Source: Sporodiniella umbellata
Taxonomy: Eukaryota; Mucoromycota; Mucoromycetes; Mucorales; Rhizopodaceae
Assembly: GCA_025677835.1 (NCBI GenBank)
Contig: JAIXMR010000005.1
Location: forward strand, 1-64,000
Length of the DNA: 64,000 nucleotides
Reading direction: 5' to 3'
Positions within the stretch are counted from its first letter, which is position 1. Each line of letters opens with the position of its first letter. Shown here in pieces: positions 25,105 through 36,404 of the stretch. The position numbers and the translations under genes are program-made. Under the pieces are notes generated by a model that was not told the origin of the DNA, searched no databases, and saw only the letters and a list, made by a program, of their open reading frames with translations.

Positions 25105-25523
25105 ATGTCTACACCTACCCGAAAGGAAATCAAGTCTTTGTATAGGTCGTATTTACGCATCGTAAAAGAGTGGCCTGAGGATAAAATAAGACCCAATAGA
25201 GGAATGAAACAGATATTAGACAAAAAGGTCAAAGACCAATTCCGGTCACAACACCCAATTGATTTTTCAAAAGCACAGCAGGAAATGAAAGTGCTTGATT
25301 ATATGCTGGACAACAAGTTTCAAGAAAAGGTATATACTTTTTTTTATGCAACTATTGACTAAAAAATAATGGGTTGTTAAATGCTTCTGTATAAAAGTAC
25401 CCTATTTCAGAAAAAATATTAATGCCTGCAACCAATCCAAACTACTACTCCAGACTCGTTACCACATTAGAGGCTCAACATGACACTAAAAAATCGATTT
25501 GGCAAAAACTTTTTGCAAAATAG
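25105..25523 (+). CDS. CBP6: Cytochrome b translation/assembly factor Cbp6 (UQCC2 family), mitochondrial
   Basis: Exons 25105-25329 and 25398-25523 give 116 residues. The N-terminal half (SLYRSYLRIVKEWPEDK, then a basic block ending DQFR) matches the UQCC2 start pattern of a short helix plus EWP. The C-terminus (YPISEKILMPATNPNYYSRL, then WQKLFAK) lines up with yeast Cbp6, which ends KPAGNPQYYQRL...LFGK. Yeast Cbp6 works with Cbp3 at the mitochondrial ribosome exit to promote cytochrome b synthesis and feed complex III assembly. The acceptor used (AAAAG before TACCC) is the only one that yields this conserved block; the nearer TTTCAG gives a stop. Shorter than yeast Cbp6 (162). Confidence 0.85.
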
Positions 25524-25752
25524 AACAACAATCTGAATTCTTTCACTAAAAAAAGTCAACATAGAAAAGAAAAAGAAGGTGTTCCTTTGCACCAAAGACA
25601 ATAATTGAATAAATTACTGCGTAGCCGTGTTAAACATATTACTAGAAAAGATTGACAGGTTTCTTGTAAAATCAATCAGAATTAAAAAAAAGAAAGACGA
25701 TACTTTTTCCTTAAGCTGTCCATAAAAATAATGTTTTTTATCGCTTTCTTTG

Positions 25753-26941
25753 TTAAAACAGGATTGCAAAAAAAAATATAAACAATAACTTTTGTATTAC
25801 TCCAAAAGAATGCATAAAAACTGTTAACAATGGGGGCTGACTTGCTGAGCTTGATGTGGATGAAGCGTTGGGTAAAGTTGTGACTAGAGGGCCTAATGTT
25901 CCCTCTGTCAAGTTTTTTTGGATGTCAGAAATTACACCTAAAAAGATAAAGTGAGTATTAATCCCTTTATTAGAGTCATATGTACTTTGTATGGTACAGG
26001 CTTGAGAGGCTTTTGTACAACCAAGCTGCGTTTCAGTAGAGTTAAAAAAGAAGGTCATGTTTTTTATATGAAGAAACGCATCCTCTTTTACAGGCCCTTG
26101 ACTGAAATTGGCATTACCATCTGTCCAGTGGTTAAACATAAGTCTACCGGGTTTGTTCAGTATGTTTGTTGTCATTTTGTATCTTTCGATGCCATCAATA
26201 TAAAACAAAACCGTCCCAGGAAACCAGTCATATCGATACTCATGGTAGTCCTAAGATAAAAAAAAAGTATATAAGTAAAAGTACTCTTAGCACGGTTCTT
26301 AGTAGTAGAAAGAAGCTTACTTCTGTGGGATCAAAATCATAATCCCAATTTCCATGTGTTAATGAGGAAGCTCTTCCATGATCAGTGATACCAGGATGTA
26401 CTGCGAAATATGCTTGAGGTTTGCTAAGAGCTGATACAACTTCGATGTCGATTTCGCCTTCAGGGTGATAAACAAACATTCCTGCTACAGCACCTTTTAC
26501 TTTAGTCAACTTCATATAGCTTCGGAACGATCCGTACAAAAAGCTTTGTCTATAGAATACGATATAAGGCATGCTCTCCAAAAAAAGAAAAAAGAAACCA
26601 GTGTACCTTTTTGTACCAAAGCCTCCACAAGTGATTCTTTGGCTTGCCTGATCTATAGACACAGCAATTCGCATTGCGCTATCAAGCGTGTCGACGTTAT
26701 CTCTTGAAAACACACGAGACAAACTATCATTGTGTTTTGCGCCCACTGTATAGTTGGCAAAAAATAGCTCTTGTACTGTATGTAGATTGGCAATGGGCAA
26801 CTGTCTTTCAAAGTTCAAATGCCACACCTCTGACCATACAGTGGTTGCATTGTCTTGAAATCCACAATCGCATTGGGTTGAGTCAGTATTTATAATACCG
26901 CTAAAGACAACTGAAAAATAAATGAACAGTAAGAACATCAT
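25753..26941 (-). CDS. GH16-family cell-wall glucanase/transglycosylase, probably GPI-anchored
   Basis: Exons 26941-26607, 26549-26321, 26250-25986 and 25937-25753. A signal peptide (MMFLLFIYFSVVFSG) starts the model; the frame is open further upstream, so the start is a choice. The secreted domain shows the GH16 catalytic signature as EGEIDIE (E-x-D-x-E, nucleophile and acid/base Glu). YGSFRSYMKL and WFPGTVLFYIDGI, then NHWTDGNANFSQGP, are typical of the fold and sugar cleft. The C-terminus is Ser/Pro-rich and ends in a hydrophobic tail (FGVIQKLLFIFFFAILF), as in a GPI signal. The last intron (25938-25985) is 48 nt, a multiple of three without stop, so both spliced and retained forms keep frame. 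Exact substrate is unknown. Confidence 0.85.
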
Positions 26942-27159
26942 CAGATCAAATAAAAAAGCAAGAGAAAAAGTAAAGATAAAATAATAATAATAAAAAAGGA
27001 CTTTCACAGACATGTATTCTCTCTTTCTTTTTTTTTTTCAAGGTATTTCAGAAACAACTGCCGAAATATATTTGAATGAACACTTTATCTTTGTATAGAG
27101 GGCTCGTATGAGTAATCGCCTGGATTTGAATATGTTTATGAAATTTATAAAGCTTGCGA

Positions 27160-28390
27160 TTATGCTCTATGCTTTAATTTGCTGAGTGTTTTGCCCTAAA
27201 GAAACGCCCCAACGTAAACACATGCAAACAGAAACCCCTTCTCTTAGCTACCTTCATTTTCAAAAAGTCCGATACCAGCTCTTCTTCTTCTAGCGCCGTT
27301 GGAAAGGCGTGGATATTGTGTTGAACTTTCATTCGGTCTAGTATGGGGGTTAGTATTGACCTGGCAGAAAGGTGTATTTTACTTTGTCTTCTTCTTTCAG
27401 GGCGTAGTGACTGTGAATCGTACGAGCTTACTTTTTTTCGAAAAACCTTTCGTCCCTGTATAATCTTTTTTTCGACGATATCCATTAGATCTGTAGCGCC
27501 TATGTCGTTTTTGTTTTCTTTGATCTGTTTTCTTCGCTCTTCAATGGTTTGCAACACAGTCTCTAAAAGGAGTTTCTTTTCCATCTTTGTATAAAGTAAG
27601 TATTGGATAAGATAAAATGTGCTTTACATTGTACTCTTCTTCTATAAGTCTCTCTTCAATCTCGTATTGGTTCAAATTAATACTCAGCTCGTATTCCTTG
27701 TAGTGTTCTGCATATTCAATTGTCTGTTCCCTTTTAACTTCAGCATCCGCAACTATCTCTTCAAACGCCGAGTGCGTTCCTAAATAGATATAGGTAAATC
27801 CATGAAACTACACCTTTGATTCTTACCTCGCTGTATAGTTTCCAACTCGTCTTTTAACGATAAAAGCCTTCCTCTAAAAATGCTTTTTTTTTTGTTTTGT
27901 ATAAGAATTTTATAAATCCGTAACCTTTTAAGGTCTTTTTTTAAGCGTCCAAAAAACCTACTCGTCGCATTGTTCCCAATATTCACTGTCCATTTGATGC
28001 ATTAAGCCATCAAATTCTAATTTTTGGCGAGCAAATTCATCTTCACTAACTTCAGAGACCTCATCTAAGTTATGATTTACTGTAAGCAAAAGGGTATTTG
28101 TTATAAACAAGGGATTTATTTTTGTTGTGTGGACATGCATACACAGACCGTCTGTTACCTTGAGAAATTGTCCCCATTGGTTTGATAGGCTTTTGTTCTT
28201 GAGCAGACGATGTTGTTTGCCAAAGCGGATAAGATTGCCATTCAGTAGACTGAGAAATAGGTGGTAACGGAGGCCGGTAGAAACGATCGTCGTAGTAGAT
28301 GTTTTGTGGCATATATGGCCTCGTATAGTAAGGGGGCTGCTGTGAATCAGCGCCGGCTTGTGCAACAATAAAGCCAAATTGAGGAAGCAT
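27160..28390 (-). CDS. Sds3-like subunit of the Rpd3/Sin3 histone deacetylase complex
   Basis: Six exons: 28390-28159, 28079-27962, 27873-27827, 27779-27628, 27584-27252, 27195-27160; 305 residues, all phases consistent. The conserved Sds3 core runs about residues 105-200: a coiled coil with LKDELETIQRGTHSAFEEI, then AEVKREQTIEYAEHYKEYEL and IEERLIEEEYN. The G-T-H motif followed by a charged coiled coil is the mark of the Sds3/BRMS1 family, which scaffolds the Sin3-Rpd3 deacetylase. The N-terminus is Pro/Tyr/Gln-rich and disordered, with acidic residues next. The C-terminus has a basic patch RPERRRQSK. The start Met (28390) is the first in frame, but an extra upstream exon is possible. Exon 3 is 47 nt. 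Confidence 0.8.
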
Positions 28391-30463
28391 ACAGAAAAAA
28401 AAAGACAAGAAATGAAGGAAAAAAAAAAGAAATTTTAATATACATTTTATGGCTGTATGTATAGCTTAGGTTGGCCAATCAAAAAAAAAAGGTGTATTCC
28501 CCAGTTCGTGTCTGCGTTTGAATTGTGATTTTCTTTTATCGCTGTAGCAGATTTTGATCTCAATAAAAAACCCATAAAAAAACTTCAATAGAAACAATGA
28601 GGATTTAGAAAACAAAACCGTAAGTTTTGTAAGTGATGTATCTCTTTTTACTTGATATAAAGAATACCTGTTTCGATTGAGCAAAAGTAAATAGCTTGAG
28701 GCTCTACTATTCCACAACGCGTAAATAGGCAATATCAAATAAAACAAGTACAACTTTCAATGGCCATTTAAAAATTAGGGGTCAAAAGGTTTGTAAGTTG
28801 GCTTGATGAGTTTGGTTTTCCATAAAATAAAAAGAGATGGAGCAAAAGAAAAAGAAAATCAGTACAACACAATAACTACAGCCTGGATCTGTAGTATTGA
28901 TTGATTCATGAGAATAGTATATAATTGTTGAAAACATCAATGCTAGTGATGCTCTATGGGAAACAGAGCAGACACAGATACAATCGCTTTATAACAGGAC
29001 TGATAAATGAGGTTGATGTTTTTCTTTTCTTTTTTTTTTTTTTTGGGTTCACAGATTCAAGTAGGTGATATCAACAGTTCCTGTTTTTAAAGAACAAAAG
29101 GTGTAATGACTAAATCTATGGTAGAAGTTGTACAGTAACGCAAATCTTAAAAAATAGTAGAGGAAAACTTGGATTTAACGGACATTTAATCTTATTAAAT
29201 TTGACTCGATTTAATAAAAAAAGCCGTTTAAAGCCGACTGATTTGGCAGTTTCCGTATACTTCTCTCCAAACTAGCCTAATCTACTACACTAAAATCCTA
29301 CACAGAAACGCTTCCTCTTTTTAAGTACGTCACTATTCTCTTTATAAAAAAAACCTATTTATTTGAATTTTCTTTGCTGGCCTCTTTTTGACTAAATATA
29401 CAATATGTACTTGAGAATTAACAATGAATTCATCATTCAGATAACATCTACTAACTTGCGACAAATAATCAGTAAACACTAGGGAAATCCTTTTTTTTTT
29501 TAACAAGCGATTTTTGTGGAATACTAAAATGAAAGCTTCTAAATAGAGGTTTGTGATACTTTTGATCGAGCAAGTACCCAACAATTATTTAACGCCTTTG
29601 AAACTAAAGTCGTTGGCCGAAAAAAATGGCAGTATAATCTCTCTTGTAAATATACATTATATATGCTAACTCTACAAAGGAAACAACAAAAGAAAACTAC
29701 ATCGGAATTTTTAGCTCATGTTTTGTTTTGTTAAGATACGCATGCTTTTCATTTCAAGTGATGAGAGAGCTTCAGAAGAAATGTTTTCACAAATTCTTCA
29801 TGTACATGTTACGCCTAAAAAGCTGCGTGAATGAATGTCTTTAAAACACTGTTATAATGGATATGTACAAGCAGCGCCTAATCGACTTCAAAAACTTTTT
29901 TTTTAAAATCGAAAAAAAAAAAAAGATAAGACGATAGCATCAACAAAGATATACTAAAGTACCCTAACACAAGATAGCTATGCTTTATAAGCTCAATTTC
30001 CCGTACTCGGGGACGAATTGCTTCTGTTCTCAGAGCTTTAGTTTATGCATCTACTTACGCAATTTTCGCTATTTGTGTAACTGAAGCATTTTTTTCATAT
30101 TTATAGATCACTTTCTTTTTTTTTAAAAAAAAAGATAAAAAGACGAGGATTCAGTTTATTCTTTCTTTCCTTATGTCTGCTTCTTTTTAAGATGAACTGT
30201 ATAGGCCAATGCCTGAGCAGGGGTACAACAAAAGGTGTTTTGGATTGCAAGATTCTGTGTCATCTAGACATAGCCTGTAGCGTTTACTATCAAAAAAGAA
30301 AAAAAGAAGGCATTCTTTGACTATATATAAAAAGCTGTTAAAATGCACACAACGTAGTTGATAAAAAGATAGTAGTTCAAATTGACAAATCCAAATTCAT
30401 AAAGAAACATGGCCAGGAGATGAAATTGACAGAAAATGGTTCCTGGCTTGTCTGGAAAAACAG
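28391..30463. other. Gene-poor stretch, no supported gene
   Basis: AT-rich with short open frames only. A minus-strand frame at 28466-28753 has several hydrophobic segments but no splice or family support. T and A runs occur at about 29031-29044 and 29918-29932. I see nothing else in it. Confidence 0.4.
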
Positions 30464-31025
30464 GTGAAAAGAAGCTCATTTGCGTCTGTTGTTGAGAATA
30501 AAGCAGTACCAACACATGCTTCTAAAACTGTGTTCAAAACACATACGGAATCCTACAACAATATATCTGACCTTAGATGTATATATGAAACGGCCAATCT
30601 CTCCACAGTTGTTGATGGTGTCGATGCTAATATTATAGAGAACATCCTACGATATAAAATGGCTGTTATATACAATAAAAAAACAATAATGAGTTTATGC
30701 TGGATATGGAACAATTAGGCTCACCAAAGTATTATACGGATGAAGGGTATGTTGAGCTTTATTTTTCAGAAATTCTCAGTATTCTTGCTATGTATGAGTA
30801 TTATCTAAGTTGTTTCCTCCTATTGGTAAAATCCAGATAAAGCCTGTCATAACACTGCTAAAAGCACGCCTGTACAAGCAGAAGTTTGATTTCAAGAGGG
30901 ATCACACTGTTCTCTTCGAAGCGGGAACCTTAGAAAGCATAAACATATCAGCTTATTGTAGTTTTTTTTTAAAAAAAAGTCTAAAGATACAACAAAGCGC
31001 TGAGGTGTTATATAACTTACTCTAG
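30464..31025 (+). pseudogene. Relic coding region with frameshift, unidentified
   Basis: One frame (30464-30718; reads AVPTHASKTVFKTHTES, then ANLSTVVDGVDANIIENIL) ends soon after an A7 run. Immediately after that run another frame stays protein-like (FMLDMEQLGSPKYYTDEG, then ELYFSEILSILAMYEYYL). Adding one A to the run would join them. A further frame at 30810-31025 (VITLLKARLYKQKF, FEAGTLESINISAYC) follows a stop. The pattern fits a decayed gene or transposable-element fragment. A spliced gene is not excluded, but donors and acceptors do not fit. No family recognised. Confidence 0.35.
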
Positions 31026-31714
31026 AAAACTATCTTTATTTGAATAAAAAGCCCAACTAGAACTGTCAATCAGCACTACAGACAGATTTTGCTTTTTTAC
31101 GAAAAGTATTTAGTAACAGCAAGGTAGTCAAATGAAATAGACAAGTATTCATACTTCTGTTAGGATTATAAAAGGCAGGTATAAGGAGGTTGTGGTTACG
31201 AGAAGACTACGGTTTGTACAATCACAGCATGGAGTTTTGTTCAATCAAGACTAGCGATGGACTTCCGTGGTCTAGAAAAACAATCCTTCTAGTCAACACT
31301 TACCTCACCTCTCTCTCTCTCTTTTTTTTTTTTCGTTGGTGTTTAAAATTAAGATACAGTCTATAGTATTTTTTTCAAACATAATCATAGTTAAAGCAAA
31401 TATGAAAGCAGGTTTCCTAATTGCTGTAAATAAAAGGGAACGCGTCAATTGTGTTTCAAAATAATGGCAAAACAAAAAAAACACTATGTCTATTGTTTTC
31501 TATTAAAAAAAGTTCTGTAAAGGCGCCTACTCGATAAACTTCTTTGCTCAAGAAAAAGGCATATTTTTCAAAGACCAACGAAATCCAGGTAGAAAACAAT
31601 GTGTATACTCATGACCGATAAAACCCTAATAGTTTGCTAAAAACAAAATAAAAAAAGACTGATTTGTTTGCTTTTTTGTCTTTATTTTTATTTTTATTTT
31701 GTTATTGGACTGAT
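31026..31714. other. Intergenic stretch, no supported gene
   Basis: AT-rich sequence between the relic frame and the SPF30 stop. It has a short TC run near 31311-31322 and a T-rich end at 31672-31700 that probably lies in the SPF30 3' UTR. No frame or RNA gene is supported. Confidence 0.4.
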
Positions 31715-32484
31715 TTACTTTTCTTCAGAATCGGCGTAGACATGTTTTCCTCTTTGTAGATATGTTGTCATACCTTTCCCACTACCAACAACACCCACTA
31801 GAGACAGCAATTTAATTAAATGACCAAACTCTAAAAAAAAAACCTACCTTTGCCGCCTGGGTTATCGGGTGATTTAAATATACTCTTTTTGTTAATAGGT
31901 GAGTGCTTCTTCTTGCCACCGACGGTGGCAAAGTTCAACCAGGCGTTTTTTTTGTGCTCAATTTCAGTTGCCTGCTTTTTTTTAGTGATCTTTGCTTGAT
32001 CTGCTGCTGCTGTTTTTTTTTTCTTGTTCATTTCCTCCAAAAAAATTGCATTTGGATTGTTTTTTTTAACCTCTTCAAAAATCCCAACACGCTTTTTGTT
32101 AGCAATAGCTTTAATGTCTTCTGCTTTAACAAACTCAGTTTCATTGTACCCTTTGAAACGAACTGAAAACACCTGATCAGCACCACCAATGGCTGTAATG
32201 TTGGCTTTGTAAAACTGTCCATCGCCAGACCATCTGGCTAGAACCTCCTGATCTACAGAAAAAATTTGAGTTTTGAGAGCTGTTGCGGGTGCTTCTGTAT
32301 CGGCCACTTTTGTTCGAGATGGTTTGATATTCTGTTCTGGTAGTTGTGCCTCAAACATAGCAATTAACTCCTTCAAGTCGCTTTGAAGTTTTAATAATTC
32401 TTCATTGGTTGTATCAGAAGCAAGTGCAAGCTCAACTTGTTCCAGTTGAAATTTGTACGATTCAATTTCTTCTGTTGAACTCAT
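31715..32484 (-). CDS. Survival-of-motor-neuron-related splicing factor (SPF30/SMNDC1-like)
   Basis: Exons 32484-31848 and 31797-31715 give 239 residues, the same as human SMNDC1 (238). The N-terminus is a coiled coil (ESYKFQLEQVELAL). A Tudor domain at about residues 75-130 contains VLARWSGDGQFYKANITAIG and FSVRFKGYNETE, which binds dimethyl-arginine on spliceosomal proteins. The C-terminal basic region (KKKQATEIEHKKNAWLNF, then SIFKSPDNPGGKVGV) is the conserved SPF30 tail; it continues over the intron into GKGMTTYLQRGKHVY. The human protein is needed for U4/U6.U5 tri-snRNP recruitment; the same nuclear role is inferred. Confidence 0.92.
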
Positions 32485-32711
32485 TATTACAATATGATGG
32501 CGGATATAAAAGTGTAATACACTAAAAAGATCAAAATAAAATAAAAAGCAAAGTACTGTTTTTTAAATATGGGTTTGTGCTGAAATTAAAAGAATTTTTA
32601 CGTCAAGATAAAAATGGTTTTGCGTTGCTTAATAGTAAATTTTGCGCCAAAAAGTTAGAAAAAAAAAAAAACCTAAAATATCATAAAAGCTTCAACTCTT
32701 TTATTTAGTTT

Positions 32712-33427
32712 AAATATTAAAACAAACATACAAAGCGTTAGTGAAGTTGTTTCAAATAACAATATTGACACTTCATCTGACGACTATATGAAAGAGGACG
32801 AGCAAGAAGAAATGGAGGTTGAACAATTCCGTTTGAGCAAAGAATGAATGGAGAAAATGAGACGAATTGGGAGCGATTTTCTATCCTATGTACGCGAATG
32901 TGTGGAAGTAGATTTAACAGAGGAAGGGAATGAAGATTTTTTAGAGGTGCTTTTCTCCGCAGAGTTAATGCCATTGAGAAAAAGACATGCGGCTTTGACT
33001 GTTAAAACGAGAGGTTCTTACAGAAAGCATACTCCTAAATAAGTTGAGAAACTCTTCAACTTAATAATCGAAAAGGGAGTCAAGACAATGTACACACTGC
33101 CCAGATTTATGTTAAAACTTATAACAATTATCCCGAGAGATGACTCCCAGGATCTTATTCTAAACCTCGCAGAAGACCTCATATAGGTTGACTGAAGAGC
33201 ATTCTGAATTTCCAGTTGATTATACTGAAAAGAATACTACTACTATGTTAGATAGGTTAAAGTTAAAACTTTGTGAGAAATTTGAGGGTTTCATTTCTGT
33301 TAGCCATAAATATTTAGTACATGAGCAGAAAAAACTAGCAGTAAGAAACCCTTACACAATAATAGCATCACAAAAAGCGATTGTTGAGCAATATAATAGT
33401 GATGCAGATATGGACTCTTCTAAGTAG
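32712..33427 (+). pseudogene. Decayed Tc1/mariner-type transposase, 5' portion
   Basis: Three frames must be combined to read one protein. An acidic N-terminal region (SSDDYMKEDEQEEMEVEQF) is followed by TVKTRGSYRKHTPK, a stop at 33040 where related elements have Gln, and VEKLFNLIIEKG. After a shift comes TAQIYVKTYNNYPER, another stop, LPGSYSKPRRRPH, a second shift, then LTEEHSEFPVDYTEKN, LKLCEKFEG and KAIVEQYNSD. This order (HTH, TAQ-YVK-YN, LTEEH, LCE-F) is what I recall for Tc1-like transposases common in Mucorales. The DDE catalytic part is absent after 33427. At least two in-frame stops and two frameshifts make it a dead copy. I see no terminal inverted repeats. Confidence 0.6.
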
Positions 33428-34108
33428 AATTCAATAAAAAAAAACCTTTGGGAAAAGTTGACAAAAACGGTCGATAATACGTCACTAACATAAGGCATTT
33501 TCCCATGTTAACAAAACATGGCTTCTTAAATTAGACATAAAAGAACACTGTTGATTGACTTTTTATAAACACAATGATCAAATATTTTACGCGAGGTACC
33601 GCTTGGTCATATGGTAGTGACTATAATTGAGCATATAGACTTTTATTTTTTCCTACTCTGCGTATGCTTTTGCTTCCGAAACGAAAGTAGAGCAAAACTT
33701 TCAAGTATGCTCAGCAAAAGTATAGGTATCGATGGTTTTAAAAGTTAGTGAAATTACAGAGACCGTTGTGATAACTTTCTTCTTTTTTGATAAATTGTCT
33801 TCTCCATACGCTCTAAACAATTGAATAAACGAAATGTATTCTCTAGAACAATTGGTATTTTACTTTGATTCTTGTCATCAAGGCAAAAAAGTAGCTTACC
33901 ATAATGCTCTTTCTGTTTAAGTTTATATACTAAGTATAGACAAAAAGGCCATACTCTATACTACATATCCACTTTTTGTTTCTTCCTTTAGCAAAAAGAG
34001 ATATTTATTTCAAGACTTTCTAAAACATTGTTATCTATTGCCTAGAACTATGCTTTTTAGCACTAAGTAATAATTGATATTCGTTTTTTTTTTTTTTTTT
34101 TTTTGTCT
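33428..34108. other. Intergenic stretch, no supported gene
   Basis: AT-rich, with a T run at about 34085-34104 next to the FUN14 stop. It may include the eroded 3' part of the transposase relic, but I recognise no catalytic motif in any frame. Confidence 0.4.
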
Positions 34109-34895
34109 TTATCCATAACGAAGGCCAACATAGAATCCAACCAAAAAGGTTGATTTGAATTGAATGTTGTTGGTCAATACGGCCATCACTCTCTTCCATC
34201 TAGATTGAAGATCTTTTGTTGTGACCTTTCCATCCCCATCCATATCTAAAGTTTTTGTATACTTGTTTTCAAATCGACTCCAGTTCACAGTAACATAACC
34301 TTCACCTGAAAGGTACTAGAGAAAATGTTAAAGAGTGATCTCAATCCAACAGACGCTTTCTTATTTATTTATTATTACCTGGACAAAGACAAACATGGTA
34401 CCCACAAAAGCAGCAAATAACTTTCCAACTTTTTTTATTAAGAATCCGGTACAGACGCCAAGAAAAGTACCAAAGGTAAGCTCGCCTTTACGAATAAGAG
34501 GGGTTTGAGATTGACTGTAAGCATCTCTGTTTACTTGCGTAGGGATTGTATGAAGAGCTATAAAAGAAGATTAATGAAATGGCTAAATCATGAGAAAAAA
34601 AAAAAAAAGATAGTTAGTTACCTTCACACTGCACAGGCTTTCTGGCAAATAAAGATAGCGAGGCTGTACTGAGTGTAGCAAGAGGCAATATTTTAGATGC
34701 ACCGATGGCAATGGGAGTACTTTTACAGTTCTGCTTCACTGGCTCTACGAAAGATCATGTTTAGTCTACAGCAGTATATTAGGTTACTTTACGAGTTAAA
34801 GCGTTAAACTGTCGTACGATTTGAGTTCTTGGTGTAGGCGAAAGACGCGAAGCTGCCTTTATATTGAACTGGTAAACTCTGGGTAGTCGAAGCAT
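34109..34895 (-). CDS. FUN14-domain mitochondrial outer-membrane protein with EF-hand-like loop
   Basis: Exons 34895-34793, 34744-34622, 34557-34379 and 34315-34109; 203 residues, phases consistent. The N-terminus is basic and acid-free (MLRLPRVYQFNIKAASRLS), suggesting mitochondrial targeting. The FUN14 domain is in the C-terminal half: GTFLGVCTGFLIKKVGKLFA, then FVGTMFVFVQYLSGEGYV, with further hydrophobic stretches to FLVGFYVGLRYG. Between them lies DMDGDGKVTTKDL, with the Asp/Gly spacing of an EF-hand loop and no obvious partner hand. Animal FUNDC1 is a mitophagy receptor; a LIR-type motif is not obvious here, so mitophagy function is not claimed. Found only by splicing. Confidence 0.85.
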
Positions 34896-35030
34896 AAAAG
34901 ACGATGATGTAAATCGAAAGAGTGAGAAAAATCAAATTTATGACGTCTTTTTTTTTTTTTTTTTGAAAATTTATTTATTGTGGCAATTGTGATGAGGTCC
35001 AAAACCGTAAAAAAAAGAAAATAAAAAAGC
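34896..35030. other. Short gap between two minus-strand genes
   Basis: The 135 bp between the FUN14 start and the SUB2 stop contain a T run (about 34948-34965). The FUN14 promoter must lie partly over the SUB2 3' end. Confidence 0.4.
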
Positions 35031-36404
35031 TTAGGAAGTCATGTAGGTGTTGATATCAATGTCTTCAGGAAGCGATGAGATGTTGACTTCGAATCTGCTT
35101 TGAACATCGTTCAAGACTTGGGTGTCGTTTTCGTCAGATACAAAGGTGATACCCAAACCCTTGGTACCGAAACGACCAGCACGGCCTACTCTGTGAAGGT
35201 AAGAGTCAGCGCCTTCAGGCATATCGTAGTTGATAACAATATTGACACGCTCAATATCGATACCACGGCCAAATATGTCAGTGGCAACCATGATACGCTT
35301 TTCGAATTCTTTAAAGGACTTATATCTCTTGATGCGTTCATCTTGAGTCATTTGAGAGTGAATACAGATACTGGGGAAGTTACATTCAGTCAAAATTCTG
35401 TTGAGTTCGTTAGCACGAGAGACAGAGCGTACAAAGATGCACACTTGGTTGAACTCGAGGGAATCCAAGAGATCGTTCAGTTTACGGTTCTTTTCTTTTT
35501 CATCCATCTTGATATAAAATTGTTGAAGACCGTGAAGAGTCAGCTTGGCTTCATCGTCAACGTAGATTTCAAGGGGGTTTTGCATGAACTTTTTACAGAC
35601 AGGACGCATTTCTTTGGCTAAGGTGGCGGTAAACATCATGACTTGTTTGTGATGAGGTGTGGCGCGGAAGATATCTTGTACATCGCGACGCATATCTAAT
35701 TGTTCCAACATTTTGTCACATTCATCTAACACAAAGTGCTTCACGTTGCCCAATCTAAGGTGCTTGTCACGAATCAAGGCCAAAACGCGACCAGGCGTAC
35801 CGACAAGGATGTGTGGGCACTTGTTTTTGTCTTTGAGGGTTTCTACATCTTTTGTCATAGGAACTCCACCGTAGAAAACTTCTGTGCGGATTTCGGGGAG
35901 ATACTTGGAGAAACGAGCGTATTCGTTCTTGATTTGGAAAGCCAATTCACGAGTATGACAGAGCACAATCACAGAGACTTCACCATTAATAGGCTCCAAC
36001 TGTTGGAGGGTAGCCAGGACAAAGACAGCAGTCTTACCCATACCAGACTTGGCTTGACAGAGAACATCCATACCCAAGATAGATTGAGGGATACACTCTT
36101 GTTGGACTACACATTATTTTCGAGAAGTTTAGTCTATGCAAGTCCACCGCGTTTGGGGAAGAGCTGTATCTTTTATACCTTCAGAAGGGTGTTCAAAACC
36201 ACAGTCGACGATACTTCTCAAAAGCTCAGGCTTCAATAAGAAATCACGGAAACCAGTGGAGTGAATACCGACATAGGAACCTTTCTTGTCTTTCTTATCT
36301 TCTTCCTCTACAATGGCAGTTTGAGGGGCAGCGGTTTCTTGAAGAGTTTGTTCATCTTCTTCTTCGTAATCAATGAGATCATCAGCGTGGTCGGCAGCAG
36401 ACAT
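35031..36404 (-). CDS. SUB2: DECD-box RNA helicase Sub2/UAP56
   Basis: Exons 36404-36179 and 36106-35031 give 433 residues (UAP56 428, yeast Sub2 446). The start is the Met of [19 protein letters not shown], the conserved acidic N-terminus; the longer frame is upstream read-through. Helicase motifs in order: Q-motif region [12 protein letters not shown] with [12 protein letters not shown] across the intron, motif [16 protein letters not shown], motif II DECD, motif [26 protein letters not shown] and [10 protein letters not shown]. It acts in spliceosome assembly (with U2AF/Mud2) and in the TREX mRNA export complex in the nucleus. Very high conservation throughout. Confidence 0.98.

Noticed and set aside
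35736..36239. 167-codon plus-strand frame over SUB2
   Set aside because: Antisense shadow of the helicase exons; no conservation expected on this strand.
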